NCBI GenBank assembly: GCA_004764695.1
Contig: SMSO01000031.1
Location: 3,581,048 to 3,645,047, forward strand
Length of the DNA stretch: 64,000 nucleotides
Reading direction: 5' to 3'
Origin: Schizochytrium sp. TIO01
Taxonomy: Eukaryota > Sar > Bigyra > Thraustochytrida > Thraustochytriidae
In this document: piece after piece, positions 29,171 through 38,516 of the stretch
Numbering within the stretch: the stretch's first letter is position 1
How the letters are laid out: each line of letters begins with the position of its first letter
Translations under genes and position numbers: made by a program
The notes under the pieces: generated by a model
What the model was told of the DNA's origin: nothing
Database searches by the model: none
What the model saw: the letters and a program-made list of their open reading frames with translations, nothing else

Positions 29171-31975
29171 ATGGACGGCCTTGTCTGGGTGCTGGTGCTG
29201 CTTATCTGGCAGTTCTATGGGTCAGTAGTGCAGGCGTCGCGTACGCCACATGTACTCTTCGTTTCTGTTCCCGTTTACCGCCACGCGGATCCTTTAGTGT
29301 AAGTAGTTTAAAGTAATCCCTCCGTAGAGTTTCCTGGCTCGCCAAAGACTGCACCGACAACTCAAGCTTGGCGCAGAAGTAACCTGGCAGCAACGTTGCA
29401 ATTCTGGGGTTATGAAGGAGTGGCACAAGAAAAGATTATTGATGGTGTTAATGGTGCATTTGAGGTTACATCTAGACAGCTTGGCATTCTCACACAAGCG
29501 AGTGAAGCATGACATGGGCCACGAAAACCTGGTACTGTAATGCACTGCTCTTGCAAAATCCAAACAGCGGCCATGCATGGTGCAACTGGCTTTGTAAACA
29601 CTTTGGCTAAAATCATGGCCAGCAGCCTCAGCCTGCATGCACTTCAGGAAACACGTTATAAAGTCAGATCAAGCATGCCTCGGAGTCGCCCTCAAACCAC
29701 AGCACATTACATCACGTCAGATCAGTGTACGATGCATACACAAACGTGGACAAGCTGTGCCAGTTTAGGCAATACAGGATCAATACAAAAATCTTTGCCA
29801 TCAATAGTCGTTGATGGATTCATGATCTAGAACAAAGTTCGACTAACCAATAGTTTGTTGATTCCTAACGGCTTACTGCATCTCAATATTGGATGTACGA
29901 AAGTATTTTCTTTGGGAATTGTTTATGAATAGGGCGCATATAGAGAGATAGCTAGCCAATATGCAACGCAGTATGGAGTCCCTGTTCGCTTCGCAGTTCC
30001 GTCATGGTTTGCGCCCAATCTGTTTGCGGGTATGCGACAGGAATTATTGAAACTTCTTGACGTGGCTCTTCTGGACCATATTCCAGATCCGAGGCCTTTA
30101 AGCGAAGTCAAAACTCCAGATGATTTAGATTGTGACAGTACAATGTCACTAGCTATTGAGTCTTGCACGATTCACAATTATGCATGTAATTTAAGAGACA
30201 GTTCTGGTCTTTCTAACACATCAAGAGGAGATCTACGGAGGCTCTTTGAGAAGTCCATGACTGATGCCCTCCTGCGTTTATACGGTTTCAAACCAATGAA
30301 GCCGAGGGATGTGGGGGATAAATTAGAGTTTAGACGTGACTCTGGTCCACATCACCATGATTTGCCAGCACTCATAGTTGTCGATCGATACACATTGGCG
30401 GGGTTCAATTTTGCTCATTTCACCAAGACTCCATTTGTCCTTCATAACCCATGGACATTGTTAGACATCGATGAGCCTCCGCCATTTGTCAGAAGCCCTG
30501 GCGCTGGACCTAGTGCAGGAAACCTTCATATTCTATCACGCTTACGTAATTTTTGGCATCGTCTGAAAGGAAGAATTCAAGATGCCAGATATGCCCAGGA
30601 AAGCTATAGCGAGGTTCGCGAAAGTCTTAACTTAGGAAGCCTTGATGTGCCAGGCGGTTACTGTGAAGAACGCCTTGTCTTAAGTGACACAGTGCTCGGG
30701 TGGCTCGATGAGCCTCGGCCAATGCCTCCATTGCAGCAGCTGATTGGTGCGGTGTTACCTCCACGCTCCCGAATATCCTCATTTCCAGCTTCTTCAAACT
30801 TTGGGAATGGGCGTCCTGAATTCAATCAGTCGCCTAGGCATTCCCAACAAAATCAATTTTTGTTGTTGCAAGGAACCTACCCTCAAGAAGACTTAGAGGT
30901 GATATTCCGGGCCAGCGCTGATCTCAATATGACTGTGATTCAACTTGGGGAAAGATGCCTTAACTACAATCTACTCTCACGTTTTTGCGATTATTATGCT
31001 CGACATCAGCATTCTGACGTCCAGGCTCAAAGAACTGATCTAGGGGAGGAGGACATTCACGCTGAACAGATTGTTTTGCTTGCTAATGGAGATATGTCAT
31101 GTGTTCATTTAGCGGGTGTGTGCAATAATATCAAGAGACTTCTGGTCTACCCCATCCTTCCTGAGCAGCATGAAGTTGCTGCTCATGGTTACAATAGTGG
31201 AATTGTGTCTTGGATTTTTCAAGGCCCTTTGAAGCTTCGGGATGTTAAAAAAGCGTTTCGAACAACGCGGAAAGATGTACAGCAAGATCACCAACTTCGA
31301 TTATTCGGTTATTCTTTACGTGTTGCCGGCGGCACGAAGCGTGCATCGTTATGGATATCTCGAGCCCTGGATTTTGAGTTGTCTCATTTTCTGCCTTTAG
31401 ATTGCGGCCTGCCCTGGCATCAGAATCTTTTCATTGATGTCTACGCGCTGTACTTTTGCGGCTTGCTGGCTTCAGTAGTGGTCCTAAAAATTATATGGGG
31501 AATGGCTGCTGGGGCAGTTGACCCACTTTCTGAACAGGATGCAGATGGTTCATCAATTTTTAAGTTTGACGATGGCCCTTTAAAGCTTTTGAGTGATCGC
31601 GAGGCCCAAGAAAATTTATTAGATAGCGACAATTCACCAAGTATAGCGTCAAAATCTAGAAGCGCAATGCCAAGTGGTCGATCCGCATCGAATAGTAGTT
31701 TACAGAGGCGTCGTGGCCGTACAAGTGATCGTCAACAATCAGCCAATGGTGAACCAGAGACATTTTCAGGCCGTTTGCAACATGCCCAGGACAATAAAAG
31801 ATCCACGTGCAGTATCCCATCAGATTCCTTTTCTTCCACTGTTGCCTCAAAAGGTAATGAAGTAGATTGCTTCAGTACCTCAATGGAGACCCCACAAGGG
31901 GTTGAGCAAGGACAGTCAAGGCCAGGCACGCAGAGAAAGAAAAAGTTATTTTCCTACGAGAGGGTAGTTGCTTGA
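29171..31975 (+). CDS. UDP-glycosyltransferase (GT1/UGT-like), membrane-anchored; 5' part split by introns or damaged
   Basis: Transfers sugar from a UDP-sugar to a small acceptor in the ER/Golgi lumen, by family analogy. The 5' end at ATG 29171 gives a signal peptide (MDGLVWVLVLLIWQFYGSVV) followed by TPHVLFVSVPVYRHADPL, the classic GT1 N-terminal strand. Coding then changes frame: FLARQRLHRQLKLGAEVTW, ATLQFWGYEGVAQEKIIDGV, and SLPSIVVDGFMI, joining GAYREIASQYATQYGVPVRF from 29933. The long 3' exon (29933-31975) carries the rest. A degraded donor-sugar region (CVHLAGVCNN... PEQHEVAAHG) replaces the usual HGG signature. The C-terminal WISRALDFELSHF/DCGLPWHQNLFIDVYAL block and one membrane span match animal UGTs, followed by a roughly 150-residue basic/Ser tail. 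A 66-nt GTGAAG...ACAG intron (29502-29567) fits well. Other joins are unresolved, including a one-base problem near 29380 and a TAG before 29933. It could be a pseudogene. Confidence 0.7.
29299..29329 (+). other. Candidate 31-nt micro-intron in the glycosyltransferase
   Basis: A perfect donor, GTAAGT, follows the codons for HADPLV. An AG at 29328-29329 rejoins the frame at FLARQRLHRQLKLGAEV, the expected GT1 sequence. The segment contains in-frame stops and is not a multiple of three, so it cannot be translated through. At 31 nt it is unusually short for an intron; an insertion is the alternative. Confidence 0.45.
29502..29567 (+). other. Candidate 66-nt intron in the glycosyltransferase
   Basis: The donor is GTGAAG and the acceptor CAAACAG, preceded by a pyrimidine stretch (CTGCTCTTGC). 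Removing it eliminates an in-frame TGA and keeps phase, joining RQLGILTQA to TAMHGATGFVNTLAK. Confidence 0.5.
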
Positions 31976-32521
31976 ATATTAAAGTAGCCGTCATGTTCAG
32001 TCCTTGATTAAAAAGAAAAATCTGCTGTCAACAAAAGTTCTTCTTTGTCTTCTGAAATATTAACAAAATGATAGAGGAAAGGTCATCTGAATAAGAAAAC
32101 TTTGCATGCACAATTTTAATTCTTAGGGGAAAAAAAAATCAGTAATCCGCTTGCTTGTTTTGCTCCTCACTAGCTACAATAAAGCTCATTTGTGCGAATA
32201 TCTATGTTTGTCTCCTCTGCAGACATTTAGTGCACAAAGGAGGATTGTAAAAAAAATACAGATCACATCATGAACAAGGTTGTGTGAAACTGAAAAGATA
32301 CCACAGATACAACCGAGCAAGTAGAACAGCTCGAGAAACGGTGCGCTCCCCTATATATTCGAAGAGTCAATATAGACGTAAGGATCAGCAACGCTTGAAT
32401 GTTATGTGCCATATAGACGAATCAGAAAGAGAATAAAAGGAAAATCCAACTTGGTCTGTAAAGGTTGGCGAGCCCCCATTTTTCAGAGCAATCAATATTA
32501 AAGTAAGAAACACTGTGCGCT
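31976..32521. other. Convergent 3' spacer
   Basis: 546 bp between the convergent glycosyltransferase and CCS genes. It is AT-rich with A-runs near 32140 and 32250, and no gene is seen. Confidence 0.7.
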
Positions 32522-33799
32522 TTAGTAGGCCTCCCAAATGACGGTTCCATCGCACGTACAGACCTTTTTATGGTTAGATCCAACCACTGCGCTTCTTGCG
32601 ACAACGCAGGCCGCGAGCGGTGTCCAGTCCTCGTCATCAGCATGAACCACCATGCCCCGACCAATAGCCTCCCAAACCTGGAGTCCGTATACAGCTTTGT
32701 TCATCTCAAGGTTGCCCTTGGAATCAGCAATGCCAGAATAAAGAAATCCGATAGTTCCCTTCGCGGCATCTCGTGTGGTCGGCGCTTCTGCAGAGCTCAG
32801 AGCGCTGCCTTGGAAAACGCCACCCTGGCGACCAGGGCGAATATCACCATAGGAGTGAATAGCAATAGAGTAGGATTTTCCAGGCTCAAGTTTTCCAAGA
32901 GAAAGCTGCAACGCAGCAGTAGTGTTGGTCAGTTGAATGATCCGAACGACACCCAGAACGGGTCCGTGTCCAAAGTCCTGACCTCGGAATTCGCCAATAA
33001 CTGAGACGCTCTCTTCATAAGAGCCAACGTTTTCAGGCACAATAAGCGTCGCCTCGTCTGCTGCGCTAGAACCAATGATACGTGCCTCCTTTCCAGTCGT
33101 TTCGACCGCAGCAAGGACTTCCTTTGCTGCAGCAGGTGCTCTAACGACAACGAGCTCTGCGGGAACATCGATCTTCACGACTTCCCAGGAGTTCTTCTCA
33201 AGAGCCTTCCGCACAGATTTAGCGCAGCCTTCACAAGACATTTTCACAAACATTTCATAAGTGATCTCACCGCCCTCGATGGCGACGTTTTCTTGAACGT
33301 TCGGGTCCATGTTAACTTTCGAGTCCATGGCCGATGCCCCATTTTGACTCGTCACATCCGCCATTCTGACCTCCTTTGTGTCGTCTCCTTCAGCCAGTGT
33401 TCCTCCAGCACACACAGCCACTGTCGCAGGCACTAAAGCAGCCCACGCAACCAGAGATAGTCTCCACGGGGTCTCCGCGTTTCGATCGCAGTTCCAGATC
33501 TGTTGCAGCTGAGGCCGTCGCTGTCCGCCGGCCTTTCCGCCTGTTGCTCCCGAAGCGGCGTGTTCTGAGTAGTATAACTCACTTGTGCCTCGCTTTGTTG
33601 TACTGTATGTGACCTTTGCTCTACTGTAGGTCTCTCCACTTTCAACTGTACGTGCCGCTCTTTTAAAAGCTCTTCTAGTGGACCCGGCTCCAAGTGTTCT
33701 TAACGTTCTATAGGTTCCCGGTGCCGTCATCAGCCGCGACGAGCTCAGGCCGCTGCTTGAGACGCTGCCGAGGCTGCGAAGGAGGGCAGAGGAGGGCAT
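32522..33799 (-). CDS. CCS: Copper chaperone for superoxide dismutase (CCS) with long N-terminal presequence
   Basis: Delivers Cu(I) to Cu/Zn superoxide dismutase and forms its disulfide. Domain I is an HMA fold (about 178-245) with the copper motif MSCEGC (187-192). Domain II (about 262-405) resembles SOD1 (GHGPVLGVVRI, SYSIAIHSYGD, GRGMVVHADDEDW). However, its zinc loop is shortened and the first of the two HxH histidines is Ile, as in chaperones that no longer bind metal here. Domain III ends in VCTCDGTVIWEAY with the expected CxC (414-416). The 425-codon frame has about 145 residues before the HMA part. The first 110 are rich in Ser, Thr and Arg, and a hydrophobic stretch at about 114-132 follows, resembling a bipartite mitochondrial intermembrane-space presequence. 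An internal ATG at 33364 (MADVTSQNG) would give a plain cytosolic chaperone of 280 residues. Confidence 0.9.
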   Translation of the reverse strand: MPSSALLRSLGSVSSSGLSSSRLMTAPGTYRTLRTLGAGSTRRAFKRAARTVESGETYSRAKVTYSTTKRGTSELYYSEHAASGATGGKAGGQRRPQLQQIWNCDRNAETPWRLSLVAWAALVPATVAVCAGGTLAEGDDTKEVRMADVTSQNGASAMDSKVNMDPNVQENVAIEGGEITYEMFVKMSCEGCAKSVRKALEKNSWEVVKIDVPAELVVVRAPAAAKEVLAAVETTGKEARIIGSSAADEATLIVPENVGSYEESVSVIGEFRGQDFGHGPVLGVVRIIQLTNTTAALQLSLGKLEPGKSYSIAIHSYGDIRPGRQGGVFQGSALSSAEAPTTRDAAKGTIGFLYSGIADSKGNLEMNKAVYGLQVWEAIGRGMVVHADDEDWTPLAACVVARSAVVGSNHKKVCTCDGTVIWEAY

Positions 33800-35245
33800 G
33801 GGGGCGGCCTGGAGGGAAGGAGGGGCGGAAGGCGGTTACTGTATGAAGCTTGACCAAGGACTGCCTCCCTGAGGGCGCGGTGGAGGCGCGGTAGTGCGAG
33901 GAATGAATGTCGTCGATTTGGTTTTTGTCCGCGCGAAAAAAAGTTATTTAAAATAAAAAATAGAAAAAGAAAAGAAAGAAAAGAAGTTTTTTTACTATTT
34001 TTGAACTCGGAAAGATCGTGGTCAATGACGAATGTGAGAGGAGCGAGTGAGTAGTTAGTAGTAGCCAACTGTTAATGGGTGGCGCCTTCTAAAAAAAGTT
34101 AAGAGCTCTGAGAAGACGTAGGAATTTGGATGCATTTGGAAGCACACAGAAGTACTTGGGAAAGTTGCTCATGAACGGCAACGAAGTAGGGAGGTTTGAC
34201 TCTTCGAATTTGAGGAGCAGAGGCAGCCGTAGAACTTGGTTTTGAGCGATATGTTGGAGAGGATTTCAAAGCTTCATTTTTCAGTGATATATTGGAGAGG
34301 ATTTCAAAGCTTCATGCTAATCCTGGGATATCATGCTTGAAAGGCGCTAAGTTGGCGAACCCAGTGGATTATAATTTTGGCGGTTCTGGTCTTACAGATT
34401 GAAAGGTTTAGAGATAACTTGATATTGTTTCAACTTCATTGGTCTCATTCGGCTGTGCAATCGTTTCAAGGTCACATGATTAGTTATGAGTTTGCGTGGT
34501 GACTTTCCCCTCTTTCCAATACTTGAGTATTGAAAGGACTTTGGGCCATTTTCTCTAAGTATTAGTCTCCTATTCAAAGCACACAAACTTCCTGGCACAG
34601 TGACACATCGGTAAGAGGTATGTTTCGACACAGACTAACAATACGCGAGTTTTAAGCTTTTGTTCTTCGAAATGAGGAAGGTGAACACCTAATTAATGAA
34701 GAGTGGATTTTTAATCCACGAGAGTACGAATGATAACGACATACAAATTAAGGGTTGATCAACATTTTCTCAACATGAGATGGATGGCAAGCAAACTAAG
34801 TAGAAAGACAAGATAAGAGTAACATAAGTAGCACATAAAATTTGCCAGATTAGATGCTCTCTGCATACACAGCGGGGAAGCGCAGTGAGAGAGCACTATT
34901 TTCTAGGTATGTCAATGGTGTAATTAATTCCTCAAGACTAAACTAGATGGTGAGACATTTTGTTCGCTAGTTAAGCTCGGTCCCAGAGACTTTTGGCTGC
35001 GGCTTCGACAAGAGAGATAGAAAAAGAACCAAGCAGGCAAAATTAAGTTTTCATACTCCGCCTTCTTCCTCCTCCCATTAGCTCTCAGCTCATGAGTCCC
35101 ACCCAGTTCAGTCAGCCTATTAATATATCTATTATCTTATTTTCGATCACATGCTCACAGGCGCGATTACTCCAAATCATGGCGATCTTGGTCATTGTCA
35201 CAATCGAAAGCATACACAATCTTTGATTGATCTAGACATTTTCCC
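33800..35245. other. Intergenic spacer with a short tandem duplication
   Basis: 1.4 kb between CCS (its promoter side) and the 3' end of uroporphyrinogen decarboxylase. It includes a purine-rich block at about 33950-33990 and a tandem duplication at 34246-34315. No gene is recognised. Confidence 0.6.
34246..34315. repeat. Tandem duplication, unit 38 bp
   Basis: Two near-identical copies, offset by 38 bp, share TTGGAGAGGATTTCAAAGCT followed by TCAT. They start at 34246 and 34284 and differ at only two positions in the 32-bp core, so the duplication is recent. Confidence 0.9.
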
Positions 35246-36574
35246 TTAAGGGTTTGCCTGCTCGTTCATCTCACGGGAGATCTCTTGCACGGCCTTGATG
35301 AAGGCGTGAGCGTGCTCAGGATCATGGTCCGGAAGCATGCCATGGCCGAGGTTAGCAATGTAGCGCTGGGTACCGAAGCCCTGGAGCATCTCGCGAACAA
35401 GCTCCTTGATGTGTTCGGGGGAGGCGTAAAGCGCACAGGGGTCAAAGTTACCCTGGAGAGAAGCCTTAGAAATGTCGACACGACGGCGGGCCACCGCAGG
35501 GCTGATGTTCCAGTCAAGGCTCAAGGTATCGTAGTCAGAGTCAGCAAGCATCTCGAGCGATCCTTCATGGCGTACGTTACGTCCAAAAACGGTCATCGGG
35601 ACGACAGGGAGACCCTGGCGCTTGAGCTCAGCCTTGACCTTGGTGGCAATCTCACATAGGTACGGGTGAGAGAATTCCTTGTAGAGCTCTGGGGTGAGCT
35701 CACCGCCAGAGCTCTCGAACACCTCCAGGAGCTGAGCACCAGCACGCACTTTACCAACAAGGTATTCGATGATGATGTCAGTGAGGCCCTGGAGCAGACG
35801 CTTGGATGCCTCCGGGTGGTTGTATAGCCAAGACCGTACCTTGCTGAAGGTCTTGCTGCCACCTCCCTCAATCATGTAGCCCATAAGTGTGAACGGGGCA
35901 CCAGAAAATCCAATCACCGGTACTCTAGCATTAACACGCTGGCGTGTAAGGTTGACCACATCATAGACGTATCCAAGAGTCTTCTCCATGTCTGGTTTAA
36001 AGTTGAGTCTCTCAAGATCCTCGGGTGTCTTGAGTCTGTCAGGGAACACTGGTCCGCGTCCAGCCACCATCTGGACCTCCATACCCATAGCCTGCGGAAC
36101 TACGAGAATGTCAGAAAACACAATCACAGCATCAAGCGTCGGGAACCTCTCAAGCGGCTGCAAAGTGACCTCCGTGGCAAGCTCGGGGTCCTGACACATG
36201 GTGAAGAAGTCCGCCGTCTTGCGCAATTCACGAAACTCAGGCAGGTAGCGACCAGCTTGGCGGTGCATCCAAACAGGAACACGCTCAGTACGCTCTCCGC
36301 GAGCAGCTCTCAAAATCAGGTCGTTCTCAGCATCACGGAACTGGTCGAGTGGCACGCGCTTCACGCGTTGTCTAGAAGCAGCCATTTCGCCACGAGCATC
36401 GGGTTTGAGGCGGCCTTCAGTCTTGGCATTCTTGGGAGCGTTTCCGAATTCCGCAAGATCCATTCCAGAGTTACGAGCAGCAGCAATCATCACGCCAGCG
36501 CCCATGGCGGCACCTGCGCACAGTGCTCCCGCGAGAGAGGTCCATGAGGCGGAAAGGTCATGGCCGGAGCTCAT
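35246..36574 (-). CDS. UROD: Uroporphyrinogen decarboxylase
   Basis: Converts uroporphyrinogen III to coproporphyrinogen III by removing four acetate carboxyl groups, a cytosolic or plastid step of heme synthesis. Both family signatures are present: PVWMHRQAGRYLPEFR (about 100-115), which holds the Arg that binds substrate carboxylates, and GFSGAPFTLMGYMIEGGGSK in mid-protein. Also visible are FSDILVVPQAMGMEV with the catalytic Asp, LEVFESSGGELTP, LSLDWN, LQGNFDP and ANLGHGMLPDHDPEHAHAF. The domain begins near residue 75. The preceding tail contains a hydrophobic Ala/Gly segment (about 14-33), possibly an organelle presequence, and makes the protein about 75 residues longer than typical enzymes. 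The gene is divergent from NAA40, 665 bp away. It is uninterrupted and strongly codon-biased, as expected of a well-expressed housekeeping gene. Confidence 0.96.
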   Translation of the reverse strand: MSSGHDLSASWTSLAGALCAGAAMGAGVMIAAARNSGMDLAEFGNAPKNAKTEGRLKPDARGEMAASRQRVKRVPLDQFRDAENDLILRAARGERTERVPVWMHRQAGRYLPEFRELRKTADFFTMCQDPELATEVTLQPLERFPTLDAVIVFSDILVVPQAMGMEVQMVAGRGPVFPDRLKTPEDLERLNFKPDMEKTLGYVYDVVNLTRQRVNARVPVIGFSGAPFTLMGYMIEGGGSKTFSKVRSWLYNHPEASKRLLQGLTDIIIEYLVGKVRAGAQLLEVFESSGGELTPELYKEFSHPYLCEIATKVKAELKRQGLPVVPMTVFGRNVRHEGSLEMLADSDYDTLSLDWNISPAVARRRVDISKASLQGNFDPCALYASPEHIKELVREMLQGFGTQRYIANLGHGMLPDHDPEHAHAFIKAVQEISREMNEQANP

Positions 36575-37239
36575 GATTAATCAAACGAGCCGACGACGGG
36601 CGACCGCGACCGTGGATAAGAAATTGAACGAAGGAAGGTTGTGCGAAGGAAGAGGAGGAGAATGCAGCGCGAAACAGGCTAGCAAACGCAGAGGGTGACG
36701 AACAAGATCTCGCTTTGTTTTGATGGAGCCGCGAGAGACTATGTGGGAAAGCCCTGGCGCCTGGACGTGATTATAAGTCTTTTAATGTAATATATAAGTC
36801 TCTTTTAAATGGACCACCATAATTAAAGTTACCAGTAGTAAGTAATACTGCTGCTACCCTCCATTATTCGTGTTTCATTGCTTTGGCTTCAAGATTTTAC
36901 CTCATTGAGAATAGCGAAGGTTTGACTAGAAGACACTTTGAGTAAATTTGCCATCCTTTATGAGGCGGCTTGGCAAAGCTGGCAGGATGCAGCATACTAG
37001 CCTAATTTTATGCATTATCCAAATCAAAAGAACTTGAAGTTCTCCTTACTTATTAAATGTTCCTGTTTGTTATAGGTAGATAGAAAGAATAAATAAGGAA
37101 AGTTGAGAACTTAACCATCAGTCAATGGCGAGACGATGAACACTGGGTGCCAAGCAAACCCAGAAAAGGTCGCCCAGCCTGATAACCTGTGTTTGGAGAG
37201 GACAGGGACTAGTTTCCGATTTGTCAAATATTTTCGAGA
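36575..37239. other. Divergent promoter region (UROD / NAA40)
   Basis: 665 bp between two divergent start codons. It must hold both promoters. No TATA box or other motif can be assigned with confidence. Confidence 0.5.
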
Positions 37240-38085
37240 ATGGCACCTGCTCAGGCAGACTCGAGTGTGAATGCTCTGGCTAAGGATCTTGCCGCCAAGG
37301 TGAGTTTGAAAGCAGCTCCTGCTGCTGCTCCTGCTGCGAGCAAGCCAGTGCCTGGTAAGAAACCCTTGACAGCGAAGGAGCTTAAAAAGGCTGCCAAGAA
37401 GGCTGCTAAAAAAGAAGAACGATCTCGACTTGCCAATGAGAGCCGGCAGATTACGACTACTCTCAACGCAGCTCGCTTCGAAGACGATCAAACTACCCCC
37501 CGCAATCACTTGGCTAGCTTCGCTGCTTTTGCCAACTTCAAACGAGATGGCCTCGAAGCCGAGCTGCATTTCTACGCTCGTGACACTAAGGAGGGCGTGC
37601 CTTCATCTATCATGGAGCAGTGTTTTAAGATGACTGAGGCAAACATGGCGGCATCTTATGAGGAATGTGGCTGGGGTTGGAACCCCCTGAAGAAACAACG
37701 CGAACTGGAAAGCGAGGAAGCACGCCTTTTGGTTGCTCTTGACAAGGGCCAAGAAGACAAAGTGTTGGGATTTCTGCACTACCGATTTGAACGCGAGGAG
37801 GATCAGCTCGTGTTGTACGTCTATGAGGTCCAGGTTGATCAGGTTGCATGTGCACGTAAGGGTTTGGGCCGCCACCTTATGCTTCTCAGTGAGCTTATGG
37901 CCCGTCGTACTGGCATGGACTGGATCTGCCTCACCGTAATCAACTGCAACGAGGCAGCAGTGAAGTTTTACGACAAACTTGGCTTCAAGATTGATGCAAC
38001 CTCTCCTCAATACGACCAAATGGACGGTGAAGAGGACCCGCCTTACACTATTCTGTCAAAGCGCTGCAAGAAGCCAGAGGCTTAA
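37240..38085 (+). CDS. NAA40: N-alpha-acetyltransferase 40 (histone H4/H2A N-terminal acetyltransferase)
   Basis: Acetylates the N-terminal Ser of histones H4 and H2A. The 281-residue protein starts with a Lys/Ala-rich tail (about 40-62, KELKKAAKKAAKKEERSR), comparable to the basic N-terminus of animal NAA40. The GNAT domain spans about 100-275. ECGWGWNPLKKQREL and YVYEVQVDQVACARKGLG lead into the acetyl-CoA loop RKGLGRHL (206-213). LTVINCNEAAVKFYDKLGF is the helix after strand 6. The end, PPYTILSKRC, matches the family's conserved C-terminal strand. It converges with the flavoprotein gene 431 bp downstream. NAA40 is favoured over other GNATs because of the YEVQ and YxILSKR blocks. Confidence 0.92.
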   Translation: MAPAQADSSVNALAKDLAAKVSLKAAPAAAPAASKPVPGKKPLTAKELKKAAKKAAKKEERSRLANESRQITTTLNAARFEDDQTTPRNHLASFAAFANFKRDGLEAELHFYARDTKEGVPSSIMEQCFKMTEANMAASYEECGWGWNPLKKQRELESEEARLLVALDKGQEDKVLGFLHYRFEREEDQLVLYVYEVQVDQVACARKGLGRHLMLLSELMARRTGMDWICLTVINCNEAAVKFYDKLGFKIDATSPQYDQMDGEEDPPYTILSKRCKKPEA

Positions 38086-38516
38086 CCTGGCTTGAGGGTA
38101 GATCAAGCCTACCACTTTGACGCAGCCCACTCTATATTGTTCTATTTAGTTTCTTATCGACAACCAAACATAAAATCAAGTTTCATTCTAGCAAATGCCC
38201 AAACCATGCCATTTGCGTAGGTTTGATATTGAATATACCGAGTCTCTTCAGAATCTGTCTTTTTTTTTTGTTTTGTTTTTTAATTGTAAGCAATTAATAT
38301 TGTCCCGTGCGAGACTTTCTTGAATGATTTTCTTTTTTAGAAAATAAAAAAGTATAATGTGAAATGACAATGTTGTTATAAATATGAGCTTGCAGACTTT
38401 GGTCTTTGTGTCTAAAAATGTAACATTTGCGGAAGAGACACTATTGTTTTTCACTCTTGAATAGAGAAAGCACATTTACAGCCAAAGGCCATGTCATGTA
38501 GTTTTGACAAAGAATT
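38086..38516. other. Convergent 3' spacer
   Basis: 431 bp of AT-rich DNA with a T/G homopolymer block at 38258-38281. Nothing else is recognised. Confidence 0.7.
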
